From: R-RK-3 sp963834945
GTDB taxonomy: Bacteria; Pseudomonadota; Alphaproteobacteria; Rhizobiales; Rhodomicrobiaceae
Direction of reading: 5' to 3'
Length of the DNA: 64,000 nt
Assembly: GCA_963834945.1 (NCBI GenBank)
Contig: CAWIDT010000006.1
Coordinates: forward strand, 62,001-126,000
The position numbers and the translations under genes are program-made. Positions 51,899 through 62,073 of this stretch are shown here, one piece after another; position 1 is the stretch's first letter; every line of letters begins with the position of its first letter. Below the pieces are notes generated by a model that worked only from the letters and a program-made list of their open reading frames with translations, did no database searches and was not told the origin of the DNA.

Positions 51899-53949
51899 TC
51901 AGCCCAGCCCTATACGAAGTGCACCGCGCCGGAAGACTGCCTCGGTCTCCGGCGGAAAGCGGAAGGTGGCGAGGAAATCATCGACCCTATATTGCGGATG
52001 CGTCTTGCGAATTGCAGCGGCAAAGGCGCGTCCTTCGTCGAGCCTGCCTGCCAGTCCGAGGCAATGAGCGGCGATCGCCTGTATGATGGTATGCGCGTTG
52101 GGGCGGGCGGCGGCCTTCATGGCCCACTCCCCGGCTTCCTCGAACTGGCCAAGCCGGACATGGGCCATGGCCCGGGCGCCGAGCATGCCGAACAGCAGCG
52201 GGTCGAAGGGGCTCAGATGACGCGAATGATCGGCTGATCCGATCGCGGAGAGCGGATCACCAGACTGCGCGTGCACAAAGGACAAGCGCATAATGCCCGA
52301 GCGCGAAATTGGGGCTGAGATCCACCGCCCTCTCCAATTCGCTCAAGCATTCAGTCCTGCCGCCCACGCAGCCATAGCGCCCTACCCATGGCCCAATGCG
52401 CCGCCGGGTCACGGTCGTCGATGATCAGGCCGCGCCCGGCGGCCTCGAAAGCGCGGTCGCTTTCGCTTTGGCGGTCCGCCCAACTCTGGAAGGCGTTCTG
52501 CCAGTGCGTGAAGGACATGCCGGCATGGGCGCGCGCGAAGGTCGGGTCGAGCCCTATCGCCATCTCGAAGAAGTGCTGCGCCATGTCATTGTCGACCTGA
52601 GTGAAGCGGTACATGTGCCAAAGGCCGCGATGATAGGCCTCCCAGGCATCCAGCGAGTTGGGCGGCTTCAAGATGGCGCGATTTCTTTCGGCCAGCTCGA
52701 TTTCGTTGGCGATGGACGAGACGATCCGGTTGCCGATTTCGTCGAGCATCATGAAAGCGTCGTCCGGCTTGTGGTCGAAGACCTCCGTCCACACAATGCC
52801 TGCGGTCCGCGCCTCGACGAGTTCGATCATCACGACGAGGCGACCGCCCTCACGGCGCACGCTTCCGCTGGCGACATAATCGACGTTCAACTGCCGGCCG
52901 GCGTCCTGCGCGCTCACGCCTCGCTCGGCGAGTGCAAAAACGGAGCCTCGGGCAATGATGAAAAGGCTCCGGAGCTTGGCCAGCCGGGTGATGATGTCGT
53001 GGGTGAGACCGTGCGCAAGCCCGCCGCGCGCGCCGCTTTCGTTCGCGTGCTCGGCGAACGGCATGACGGCGAGCGAGGCGCGGCGCGGGGAGACGACGCT
53101 TTCGGCGGGACCGGCGACCGGGAAGGATTCGGGGGTCACGGGCGTTGCCTGGCTGATGCGCACTCCCGTTCGCCTCGGTTTGATGGCGTTCCATGCCAGA
53201 AGCACCGGCCCGAATTCGAGATCCTCGGCCTTGAAGCTCCTGGCCGCCGCCGCGATGTGCTCCTCGCAGTCGCCTATCCGGCCGCGCTCCGCCAGTGCGC
53301 CGAGCAGCGCCGCATGCGCGCGCACATCGAATGGCGCGATGTCCAGCCATCGCTCCAGACAGGGCAAGGCATCATCACCGCCGCGCGCCAGCCGGGCGCC
53401 AAGGCATTCCAGCACCGCTGCGTGAAAGCCTCTGAACCGGCGCCTTTGCGCCATCAGCCAACTGTCGAATTGCGGGCTGCGCTCCACCGCCAGCCCTTCC
53501 ATGAAGTCCCCGGCGAACAGTTCGGACACCGCCCGCAACCTGTCCAGGCCGAGCCCCTCCATGCGCTCCTCGCATGCGGCCGTGACCTCGGCGGCATCCA
53601 CCATACAGCCGCGCAGATCGATCGAGACCAGATCGCCCGAAGCGAGCACCCTGGGCCGGCCAGGTTCGTCCAGCGCGCCTCTCAGCTTGCTGAGGCACCA
53701 GCGAAGCTCGCCCCTGGGATCGTCAGGAACATCCCATAGAAGGCCGCAAAGCCGGCCGCGCCCGACCGCGCGCGGGGAAAGCGCAAGATAGGCGAACAGC
53801 GCGCGCAGCTTGCGTGAGGCCGGCAGTTCCAGCGCCGTCCCGTTCCGGCCAAGGGAAAGTGGGCCGAGCATCCGCACATGAAGGCCGGCAGCCATCAAAT
53901 CTGGCTCTGATGAGGTGGATTCCACGCGCGTTCCCACGCTTCCTCCCAC
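51899..53949 (-). CDS. BTAD-type transcriptional regulator with TolB-like and TPR domains; two apparent +1 frameshifts (about 52352 and 52284)
   Basis: About 682 residues after removing one extra base at each site. N-terminal winged-helix/BTAD region (about 20-265: VRMLGPLSLGRNGTALELPA, LWDVPDDPRGELRWCLSKLR), a TolB-N/FlgO-like middle (about 295-420: SLAVMPFAEHANESGARGGL, DIITRLAKLRSLFIIARGSV, NVDYVASGSVRREGGRLVVM), then TPR repeats (DPTFARAHAGMSFTHWQNAF). Restored frame after the first shift reads ECLSELERAVDLSPNFALGH, then SFVHAQSGDPLS. Same architecture as adenylate-cyclase-like or SARP-type regulators of unknown signal. Start uncertain: GTG at 53949 or 53937, or ATG 53895. Divergent from the cysK-like gene. 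Confidence 0.8.
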
Positions 53950-54082
53950 GTTAGCACCCCAGGATTTGTTTTATCATTTGCACCGAGGGAGCGCATCCTG
54001 CATCGACGCGGGAACCCACGGCATGGAGTTTCGCTTCGCCGCGATCGGATCGGGCTCAATTTGGCCATTATGGAGATCACAC

Positions 54083-55169
54083 ATGCAACATCAAGCAGAA
54101 ATCAGGACGACCGCCGGACGCGGGCGCCTCTTCGACAGCATTCTCGACACGGTCGGCGATACACCGGCAATCCGGATCAACAATCTTGGGCGTGGACGGG
54201 CGGACCATCTACGTCAAGGCCGAGTTCTTCAACCCCGCCGGCTCGGTGAAGGACCGCCTCGCGCTCAACATCATCGAAGAGGCCGAACGCAACGGCGCAT
54301 AAAGCCGGGCCAGACCGTGGTCGAGGCGACCAGCGGCAATACCGGCATCGGCCTCGCCATGGTCTGCGCGCAAAAAGGCTATCCGCTGGTCGTGACCATG
54401 GCCGACAGCTTCTCCATCGAGCGCCGCAAGCTGATGCGCATGCTGGGCGCCAAGGTGGTGCTGACGCCTCGCGCGGAAAAGGGCGTCGGCATGTATAAGA
54501 AGGCGGTGGAACTGGCCGAGGCCAATGGCTGGTTCCTGGCGCACCAATTCGAAACCGCCGCCAACGCGGCCATCCACGAGACGACGACGGCGCGCGAGAT
54601 CATCAATGACTTTGCCGGTTCGCGGCTCGACTGTTTCGTAACCGGATATGGAACGGGTGGCACCGTTGCGGGTGTCGGCCGCGTCCTGCGCCGGGAACGG
54701 CCCGAAACGCGCATCGTGCTCAGCGAACCCGCCAACGCGCAGCTGGTCGGCAGCGGCCGGGCGCAGGAGCGGACCGCCGATGGCGCTCCCGCCGTCAGCC
54801 ATCCGGCCTTCGAGCCGCATCCCATCCAGGGCTGGACCCCGGATTTCATTCCGCTGGTGCTGCAGGAAGCGATCGATTCCAGCCTCTATGACGAGATCGT
54901 GCCGGTCGCCGGAAGCGAGGGCATCAAATGGGCAAAGGCGCTGGCGCAAAAGGAGGGAATCTTTGTCGGCATTTCCGCCGGAGCCAGCTTTGCCGTGGCG
55001 CGCCAGGTCGCCGAGCGCCTGCCGGCTGGATCGGTGATCCTGTGCATGCTTCCCGACACCGGCGAACGCTATCTGACGACGCCGCTGTTCGAGAGCATCG
55101 AGGCCGAGATGAACGAGGAGGAAACGCGCCCTGTCGCGCTCCACGCCCGGCTTCCAGTTCGCCGCTTGA
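54083..55169 (+). CDS. cysK: Cysteine synthase A-like PLP enzyme; three apparent indels (about 54189, 54298, 55130)
   Basis: O-acetylserine sulfhydrylase family, 361 residues after correction. Frame 1 starts MQHQAEIRTTAGRGRLFDSI and LDTVGDTPAIRINNLG; an extra G then hides VDGRTIYVKAEFFNPAGSVK, which contains the PLP-binding Lys. A missing base near 54298 brings the frame back at IKPGQTVVEATSGNTGIGLA. Later motifs: TGYGTGGTVAGVGRVL, KWAKALAQKEGIFVGISAGA. A third indel (extra C) hides the true end LSRSTPGFQFAA and stop at 55167-55169. As read, the long open frame would lack the catalytic Lys. A PLP decarboxylase follows 21 bases later. Confidence 0.82.
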
Positions 55170-55190
55170 CGAGGCCGAGGGAGCAGGCGA

Positions 55191-56682
55191 ATGGACATGC
55201 CGCGGAATATCCCGAGCGCGGGCGGCCGAGGAAACACTCGATCCCGCGAATTGGGCCGATGCCCAGGCCCTCTCGCACCGGATCGTCGAGGATTCGATCG
55301 CCTATCTGCAAGGCGTGCGCGAGCGTCCCGTATGGCGGAATATGCCCGCCGAGGTGAAGGATGTCTTCCAGGCTCCTTTGCCCCGGTCGGGAGTGCCGCT
55401 CTCGGACGTCTATCGCGAGGTGGCCGAAACGGTGATGCCCTATCCGATGGGCAACATCCATCCGCGATTCTGGTCCTGGTATATGGGCGCGGGCAATTTC
55501 GCCGGAGCGCTCGGCGATTTTCTCGCGGCGATCCAGGGCTCCAATCTCGGGGGCGGCAATCACGCCGCCGCCCTCATGGATGGCCAGGTGGTGGACTGGT
55601 TCAAGACGATGGTCGGCTTTCCGGCGTCGGCGAGCGGTACGCTGGTCAGCGGCGGCTCGATCGCCAACCTCATCGGTCTTACCGTGGCCCGGAACGTCCA
55701 TGCCGGGATCGATGTGCGCGAAGAGGGTGTCGCCGCCATCGAAAGTCCATTGCGCTTCTACGGATCGGATCAGATCCACTCTTGCCACCGCAAGGCGATG
55801 GAGGCGCTTGGTCTGGGGAACCGCGCGCTGCGCCGCATCCCGACGGACGCCGGATTGCGCATCGATCTGGCTGCCCTGCGCGCCGCGATAGAGGAAGACC
55901 GCGCGGCCGGACTTCAGGCCGGCCTGCATCATCGGCACTGCCGGCACGGTCAACACCGGCGCGATCGATGATCTGCAGGCCCTGGCGGCGCTGGCGGCCG
56001 AAGAGAAGCTCTGGTTTCACGTCGATGGCTGTATCGGAGCGCTGATCGCCATCGCCCCGGAAAACGCCTATCGCGTCGCCGGCATCGAACGCGCCGATTC
56101 CGTCGCGCTGGACCCGCATAAATGGCTGCACGCGCCATTCGAGGCGGGATGCGCCCTCGTCCGCGATGCCTCGGCGCATCGAAGCGCCTTCGCCGTAACG
56201 CCGGAATATCTGGAATCGGCGCCGCGAGGCCTGGCGGCGGCGCCGTGGCTGCACGAATACGGACTTCAGACCACGCGCGGCTTCCGGGCGTTGAAGATAT
56301 GGATGGCGATCAAGGAGCATGGGGCCGACAAATTCGGCCGCCTCATCGACCAGAACATCGCGCAGGGCCAGTATCTAAGCCGATTGATCGAAGACAGAAC
56401 CGTGTCTCGAACTGGTGGCACCGAGCAGCATCAACATCGTTTGCTTCCGATACCGTGCCGCCGACCCTTGCCGGAGATGCGCTGAAGGCGCTCAATATCG
56501 AGATCATGCTGCGGCTTCAGGAGGAGGGCATCGCTGCGCTCTCGGATACAACGGTGGGAGGCAGGCACTGCCTTCGCGCGGCGATCAACAATCACCGTAC
56601 CCGATATGAGGATCTCGACCTGCTAATTCGTGAAGTGGTTCGGTTGGGGACGGAAATCGTCAATTGCCCCACGGCCAGCTAA
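55191..56682 (+). CDS. Group II PLP-dependent decarboxylase (aromatic-amino-acid/glutamate type); four apparent +1 indels
   Basis: About 495 residues after removing extra bases near 55221, 55917, 56404 and 56457. Readable segments: ETLDPANWADAQALSHRIVE, MGNIHPRFWSWYMGAGNFAG, ASASGTLVSGGSIANLIGLT, then CIIGTAGTVNTGAIDDLQAL, LWFHVDGCIGALIAIAPENA, the PLP Lys in DSVALDPHKWLHAPFEAGCA, and PTLAGDALKALNIEIMLRLQ. Catalyses decarboxylation of an L-amino acid to an amine; substrate unknown. It is coupled to the cysteine-synthase-like gene and may act on its product. Confidence 0.82.
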
Positions 56683-56729
56683 TTCAGGGATGGCGGCGGT
56701 TACTCGCCTGGGCAACCGCCGCCAGAACC

Positions 56730-56987
56730 TTAGAAGCCGATCCAGACGCCTTTGCGCCAATATCCACGGCCCTCGTGCTCGCGCCACCGGTATTTGTCGT
56801 GGTCGCCGTCGCTCCATCTCCAATTGTCGGGATGAATGACAACGCCGAATTCGGGATGATATTTATGATGCTTCTTCACATGCCAGCAATCGCCATCTTC
56901 GTTGCAAACGATTTCGGCTGATGCGGCACTAGCAGTCACGGCCAGACCGCACGCGGCTGCGAAGACAATTGCAGTTAGATTTTTCAT
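56730..56987 (-). CDS. Small exported His/Trp/Tyr-rich protein
   Basis: 85 residues, signal peptide MKNLTAIVFAAACGLAVTAS cut near ASA-E. The mature part has Cys, five residues, Cys (IVCNEDGDCWHV) and a GVVIHPDNWRWSDGDHDKYR then WREHEGRGYWRKGVWIGF tail, rich in aromatic residues and His. Similar tiny exported proteins are common in Rhizobiales; function unknown. Good GGAGCAAC site upstream of the ATG. Confidence 0.75.
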   Translation of the reverse strand: MKNLTAIVFAAACGLAVTASAASAEIVCNEDGDCWHVKKHHKYHPEFGVVIHPDNWRWSDGDHDKYRWREHEGRGYWRKGVWIGF

Positions 56988-57223
56988 AGTTGCTCCTCTA
57001 TTTCATTCCTGTGCGACCGAAACGCTTAATGGTGCAAATGGTTTCCTGGGGAGCCACGCGGGTAAAACTAATTGAAGCCATCGGAGGTTGTCGCAACACT
57101 CAGTCTCAGATCTCGGAAGGTCCCAATTTCCCAAGGCGCAGCAAAAGGTGACGCCTGCGTCAAGTCGCTGTAAACAGAGGTGGCGCACAATACGAATCCG
57201 CCCCCGCCAGGAGCCCGCCGCCC

Positions 57224-59240
57224 GTGTTCACCAAAATCCTGATCGCCAATCGCGGCGAGATTGCCTGCCGGATCATCAAGACGGCGCGCAAGATGGGCAT
57301 CAAGACGGTGGCGGTCTATTCCGACGCCGATATCGACGCGCTGCATAAGGAGATGGCCGACGAGGCGGTGCATATCGGCCCGGCACCGGCGGCACAGTCC
57401 TATCTGGTGATCGACAAGGTGATCGAGGCGGCCAAGGCGACCGGCGCGGAGGCGATCCATCCCGGCTATGGCTTTCTGTCGGAAAACGCCGCTTTCGCCG
57501 AGGCGCTGGCCGCCGCCGGCATCGCCTTCATCGGCCCTAATATCGAAGCCATCAGGGCGATGGGCGACAAGATCGAATTCGAAGAAGTTCGCCAACGCCG
57601 CCAAGGTCAGCACCGTGCCCGGATATCTCGGCGTTATCGCCGATGCGGCCGAGGCCATCCGTATCGCCGATGAGATCGGCTATCCCGTGATGATCAAGGC
57701 GTCGGCTGGCGGCGGCGGCAAGGGCATGCGCATCGCCCATAGCGCCGGAGAGGTGGAGCAGGGCTTCAAATCGTCCAAATCCGAGGCGAAATCCTCCTTC
57801 GGCGACGACCGGGTCTTCATCGAGAAATTCGTCGAAAATCCGCGCCATATCGAGATCCAGGTGCTGGGCGACAAGCACGGTAACGTCGTGCATCTGTTCG
57901 AGCGCGAATGCTCTATCCAGCGCCGCAATCAGAAGGTGGTCGAGGAGGCGCCCAGCCCGTTTCTGGACGAGGAGACGCGCGAGGCGATGGGCACGCAAGC
58001 TGTGGCGCTCGCCCGCGCCGTGAATTACGAAAGCGCCGGGACGGTCGAATTCATCGTCGACCAGAGCCGCAATTTCTACTTTCTGGAGATGAACACCCGG
58101 CTACAGGTCGAGCATCCGGTCACGGAGCTGATCACCGGCATCGACCTCGTCGAGCAGATGATCCGGGTCGCGGCGGGTGAGATGCTGCCCTTCGTGCAGG
58201 GCCAGCTCGAAATCAACGGCTGGGCGATCGAATCCCGTGTCTATGCCGAAGATCCGACCCGCAATTTCCTCCCCTCGATCGGGCGCCTCGTGCGCTATCA
58301 GCCGCCGGCGGAGGGCATGCGCGGGGGCTATACCGTGCGCAACGACACCGGCGTCTATGAGGGCGGCGAAATCTCGCTTTATTACGACCCGATGATCGCC
58401 AAGCTCGTGACCCATAGCCCAACGCGGGACGCAGCCATCGATCACATGGCACGCGCGCTCGACGCCTTCTATATCGACGGCATCCGCCACAATATTCCGT
58501 TCCTTTCGGCGATCATGCAGCATCCGCGCTGGCGGAGGGGGGCGCTTTCGACCGGCTTCATCGCCGAGGAGTTCCCGGATGGGTTCACCCCGTTGCAACC
58601 CCAGGGCAAGCATCTGACCGATCTCGCGGCGGTAGCGGCTTCGGTCGATCACGTCTCCAATGAGCGGCGGCGGCAGATCTCCGGGCAGATGTCGGGCGAG
58701 CCGGTCCGCTTCACCGATCTCCGCGTCGTCACTCTGGGGCGCGAGCGCGTCAAACTCTGCGTGTCTGGAAAGATCGGCGGGCCTTTCGTCGTGACCCTCC
58801 CTGCGGGGGAAGCGGCGGCGCGCAGCATCAGCGTCGAGACGGATTGGTGGCCCGGCAAACCTGTCTGGCACGGCACGCTCGATGATGAGCCAATTTCCGT
58901 GCAGGTGCGGCCGATCCTCAACGGCGTCGAGCTCACCTATGCAGGGTCCGTCGTGCTGGCGCGCGTCTACACGGAGCGTGAAGCGGAACTTGCGGCGCTG
59001 ATGCCGGAGAAAAAGCGCGCCGACACATCGAAAGTGCTGCGCTGTCCGATGCCGGGGCTCGTGCGCGCCATCAACGTCGCCGAGGGCCAGCAGGTCAAGG
59101 CCGGTGAGCCGCTCTGTACCGTCGAGGCGATGAAGATGGAGAACATTTTGCGCGCCGAGCGGGATGCGACGGTCAAGAGCGTCAAGGCGAAAGCCGGCGA
59201 CAGTCTGGCCGTAGACGCGGTGATCATGGAGTTTGTGTAG
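57224..59240 (+). CDS. pccA: Propionyl-CoA carboxylase alpha subunit (biotin carboxylase + BCCP); apparent +1 frameshift near 57578
   Basis: 671 residues after removing one T. Biotin carboxylase: MFTKILIANRGEIACRIIKT (GTG start, AGGAG upstream), EAIHPGYGFLSENAAFAEAL; frameshift at GDKIE(F), after which SKKFANAAKVSTVPGYLG is restored; ATP-grasp loop KASAGGGGKGMRI, ERECSIQRRNQKVVEEAPSP, EMNTRLQVEHPVTE. The C-terminus has the biotin-Lys motif CTVEAMKMENILRAERD. The PccA-type BT domain lies between. Partner of pccB at 42712. Confidence 0.9.
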
Positions 59241-59252
59241 GCGAGGAGGCGC

Positions 59253-59639
59253 TCATTCGGTCTCGATCGCGTCCACCTTGCCTGGGTAGAATGCGGCGTG
59301 ATCCTTGATCGCCACAACCTCGTCATAGGGCGCCTGATAGGCCCAGACCGCGTTGTCGGCGCGCTTGCCCCCAGCCAGAAGTGACCAGTAGCTCGCGGTG
59401 CCCTTATAGGGGCAGTAGCTGGAATGCCGGGTAGCCTCGATGGCGTCGGGCCGGATATCCGCAAACGGAATGTAATAGACGGGCGGGTAATTCCCCTCAT
59501 GCAGCGTCAGCGCGGTGCCGCTATCGGCTATGGTTTCGCCATTGAATACCACGCGCACGCGGGACGGGCCGGGTTCTATGACGATGCGATGCTGGGGATT
59601 CCGCTTATAGCCGGGACCTGAATTGCTGGCTTCGCTCAT
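59253..59639 (-). CDS. DUF427 domain protein
   Basis: 128 residues with the DUF427 pattern: RIVIEPGPSRVRVVFNGETI, YIPFADIRPD, SSYCPYKGTASYWSL (the conserved CPYKG motif) and NAVWAYQAPYDEVVAIKDHA. Small beta-rich fold of unknown role. Convergent with pccA, 12 bases between the stops. Confidence 0.9.
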   Translation of the reverse strand: MSEASNSGPGYKRNPQHRIVIEPGPSRVRVVFNGETIADSGTALTLHEGNYPPVYYIPFADIRPDAIEATRHSSYCPYKGTASYWSLLAGGKRADNAVWAYQAPYDEVVAIKDHAAFYPGKVDAIETE

Positions 59640-59703
59640 GCGGGCTTGCCCCTTCTCGACAGCCTATCGCGGTGAGATGGGCACCGCGGCGAGAATCGCA
59701 ATC

Positions 59704-60444
59704 CTATTCGAAGGCAAGCGCCGCGGCCGGATAGATGGTATTGGCCGGCCGCGCCATGGCGTGTTGCGCCGTGCCTGCCTGGCTGTCGGCGAAATATTCG
59801 GGCGGAAGGCGGGTAATCAGCGATGCGATCAGCGAACCGTGCGAAGTGATGTGTTCACGCATGGCCCGGTCGGCAGCGTCGGTATCGCCCTTCTTGATCG
59901 TGTCGATCACCGTCTGATGCTCCCGGAACGAATCGCGAAGCCGGTTGTTGCGTCTCAGCTGAAAGCGGCGATAGGCACCGAGCCTGTTGCGGACAGAAAC
60001 CGTTTGTTTGATCAGATAGCCGTTGTGGCTGGCGCGATAGATGGCATCGTGGAAGCGGGCATTTGCGAGGCAATAGCCTTCGATATCGTCGGCTTCGCTG
60101 CGCGCCCGGCAGATTTCGTGGGCGTCGGCGATCTGCGTCACCTCCTCAGGGGTGGCATGTTTGGCGGCGAGTCTGGCGCACACCCCTTCGTAGATCGCCA
60201 TCATCTCGAACATCTCGATCAATTCGGTCATGCTCAGACCGGAGACCACCGCGCCCCGATGGGTCCGGATGCGGACCAAGCCTTCCGCCGCGAGCTGGCG
60301 GAGCGCCTCACGCACCGGCGTTCGCGAACTGCCGAAACGCTCCGCCAGCCGCGATTCGTCGAGACGCTCGCCCGGCTTGAACTTGAACATCAAAATTTCG
60401 TGCTCGATTTTGAGTTTAAGCGTTTCCGCGATCGACGGCGCCAT
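59704..60444 (-). CDS. matR: GntR/FadR-family regulator, likely MatR
   Basis: 246 residues: GntR winged helix (LAERFGSSRTPVREALRQLA, GLVRIRTHRGAVVSG) and an FCD ligand-binding domain with metal-type residues (FHDAIYRASHNGYL, REHQTVIDTIKKGD). Divergent from malonyl-CoA decarboxylase, the arrangement of matR/matA in Rhizobium, where MatR represses the malonate genes. Start at 60444 chosen over 60471 by the ribosome site GGCAGGA. Ligand (malonate or malonyl-CoA) is inferred from context. Confidence 0.8.
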   Translation of the reverse strand: MAPSIAETLKLKIEHEILMFKFKPGERLDESRLAERFGSSRTPVREALRQLAAEGLVRIRTHRGAVVSGLSMTELIEMFEMMAIYEGVCARLAAKHATPEEVTQIADAHEICRARSEADDIEGYCLANARFHDAIYRASHNGYLIKQTVSVRNRLGAYRRFQLRRNNRLRDSFREHQTVIDTIKKGDTDAADRAMREHITSHGSLIASLITRLPPEYFADSQAGTAQHAMARPANTIYPAAALAFE

Positions 60445-60539
60445 GGAAAATCCTGCCTGACTGCACTTCAACCGAATTGCAAGATGGATCGCTTGCGAAG
60501 CTACCTGCCAAATCCGCGCGAGGCAGCAACGGCTGAACC

Positions 60540-60547
60540 CGTATACG
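60540..60547. promoter_or_regulatory. Candidate MatR operator
   Basis: Perfect 8-bp palindrome CGTATACG in the 240-base matR/matA gap. GntR/FadR-type operators often have a short TA-centred palindrome. A second inverted repeat, AAGAA-N6-TTCTT near 60600, is an alternative. Neither can be confirmed by eye. Confidence 0.3.
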
Positions 60548-60684
60548 AAATATGCAGCAGGGTATAAAATGTTTTTTTCAAGAAAAGTTATCTTAGCAAG
60601 AATACTTGTTCTTAGGGAGGCAAGCCAAGCCGAGCGCTGACGATTAGGATTATTACGGATACGCCGTGAATTGCGGGAGCAGGA

Positions 60685-62049
60685 ATGAACGTTTCTTTTT
60701 TTGGGGAACTACTCACGGCCATTTCGGATCGTGGACGTCAGATTCTGGATCTATCGGGGATCGTCTCTGCTCCCGGCGAAACGGTGCAAAGCCTTTCGGA
60801 AGCGCTGCTTTCCGGGCGCGGGGAGGCGTCCGGTGTTGCGTTGGCAAGGCAAATCCTCACCCGCTATAAGGCGCTCGACGAGGCTGGACGCCACCAATTC
60901 TTCCGCTATCTCGCGCAAACCATCACTCCCGATACCGACAAGCTGATGACCGCCGCGCGCGGCTTCGTTCAGGCGCCCGGCCCGGACACGCTGAAGCGGC
61001 TAACGCAGCTGACAGAGCCGCCGCGCCTGGAATATCTGCGCCGGCTCAACCTCGCGCCTGGAGCGACAGCCGACATCGTGGCCATGCGCCAGGACCTGCT
61101 CCGCTTCCTTAAAGGCGACGACAGCCTGGCCGCCGTCGACCGCGATTTCGTCAACCAGCTCGTCTCCTGGTTCAACCGGGGTTTTCTGGTGCTACAGCGC
61201 ATCGACTGGTCGACGCCCGCGAATATTTTGGAGAAAATCATCCGCTACGAGGCCGTGCACGAAATTCAGGGCTGGGACGATCTTCGCCGCCGTCTCGACC
61301 CGGTGGACAGGCGCTGCTTCGCCTTTTTCCATCCCTCGCTCGTGGATGAGCCCATCATCTTCGTGCAGGTGGCGCTGACGCGGGAGGTGCCCGGGTCGAT
61401 CCGGCAGGTGCTGGAGGAGGAACGCCGCGATGCGCAAGCCATGCGGGAGCCGACCACGGCAGTGTTCTACTCCATTTCCAATTGCCAGGATGGCCTGCGC
61501 GGCATTTCCTTCGGCAATTTCCTCATCAAGCAGGTCGTCGAAGACCTGGCCCGCGCCATTCCCAGCCTGAAAACCTTCGTCACCTTGTCGCCGGTGCCCG
61601 GCTTCAGCGCCTGGTTGGAGCGCGCCAAGGCAAGCCAGATCCTCACCTATCTCGATGCCACCGATCTCGCCATCCTCGACAATTTGGCGGATGACAGTTG
61701 GCCGGAGGACGAAGAGCTTGCGGAGGCGATGAATCCGGTGCTGATGGCGGCTGCCGCGCACTACTTCCTGGCGGCGAAAAACATTCACGGCAGACCCATC
61801 GATGCCGTGGCGCGTTTTCATCTGGGGAACGGCGCACGCCTTGAACGCATTAACTGGCTGGCCAACACCTCCCCGAAAGGGATGAAGGAAGCTCATGGCC
61901 TTATGGTCAACTACCGATACGAGTTGCGCGACATCGAGCGCAATCATGAGCTGTTCGCCAATTCAGGTGCGGTTGCCGCATCCAAACCCGTTCGGGCGTT
62001 GCTGAAGGTGCCGGAAAAGTCCCAAGCCCTGGTGGCGGTAGCGGACTGA
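60685..62049 (+). CDS. matA: Malonyl-CoA decarboxylase
   Basis: Converts malonyl-CoA to acetyl-CoA and CO2. 454 residues: an N-terminal helical domain (ALARQILTRYKALDEAGRHQ) and the catalytic domain with WDDLRRRLDPVDRRCFAFFH, PIIFVQVALTREVPGSIRQV, AVFYSISNCQDGLRGISFGN, TFVTLSPVPGFSAWLE and the catalytic His in VARFHLGNGARLERINWLAN. matB and matC are not next to it; the decarboxylase may serve propionyl/malonyl-CoA balance beside the carboxylase genes. Confidence 0.95.
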   Translation: MNVSFFGELLTAISDRGRQILDLSGIVSAPGETVQSLSEALLSGRGEASGVALARQILTRYKALDEAGRHQFFRYLAQTITPDTDKLMTAARGFVQAPGPDTLKRLTQLTEPPRLEYLRRLNLAPGATADIVAMRQDLLRFLKGDDSLAAVDRDFVNQLVSWFNRGFLVLQRIDWSTPANILEKIIRYEAVHEIQGWDDLRRRLDPVDRRCFAFFHPSLVDEPIIFVQVALTREVPGSIRQVLEEERRDAQAMREPTTAVFYSISNCQDGLRGISFGNFLIKQVVEDLARAIPSLKTFVTLSPVPGFSAWLERAKASQILTYLDATDLAILDNLADDSWPEDEELAEAMNPVLMAAAAHYFLAAKNIHGRPIDAVARFHLGNGARLERINWLANTSPKGMKEAHGLMVNYRYELRDIERNHELFANSGAVAASKPVRALLKVPEKSQALVAVAD

Positions 62050-62073
62050 GATTTAGAAGGTCAGGAGAACAAC

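Noticed and set aside
54083..57673. Programmed ribosomal frameshifting as the reason for the broken cysK, decarboxylase and pccA genes
   Set aside because: The shifts are scattered, lack slippery heptamers with a following pseudoknot, and affect unrelated genes; random insertion errors explain them better.
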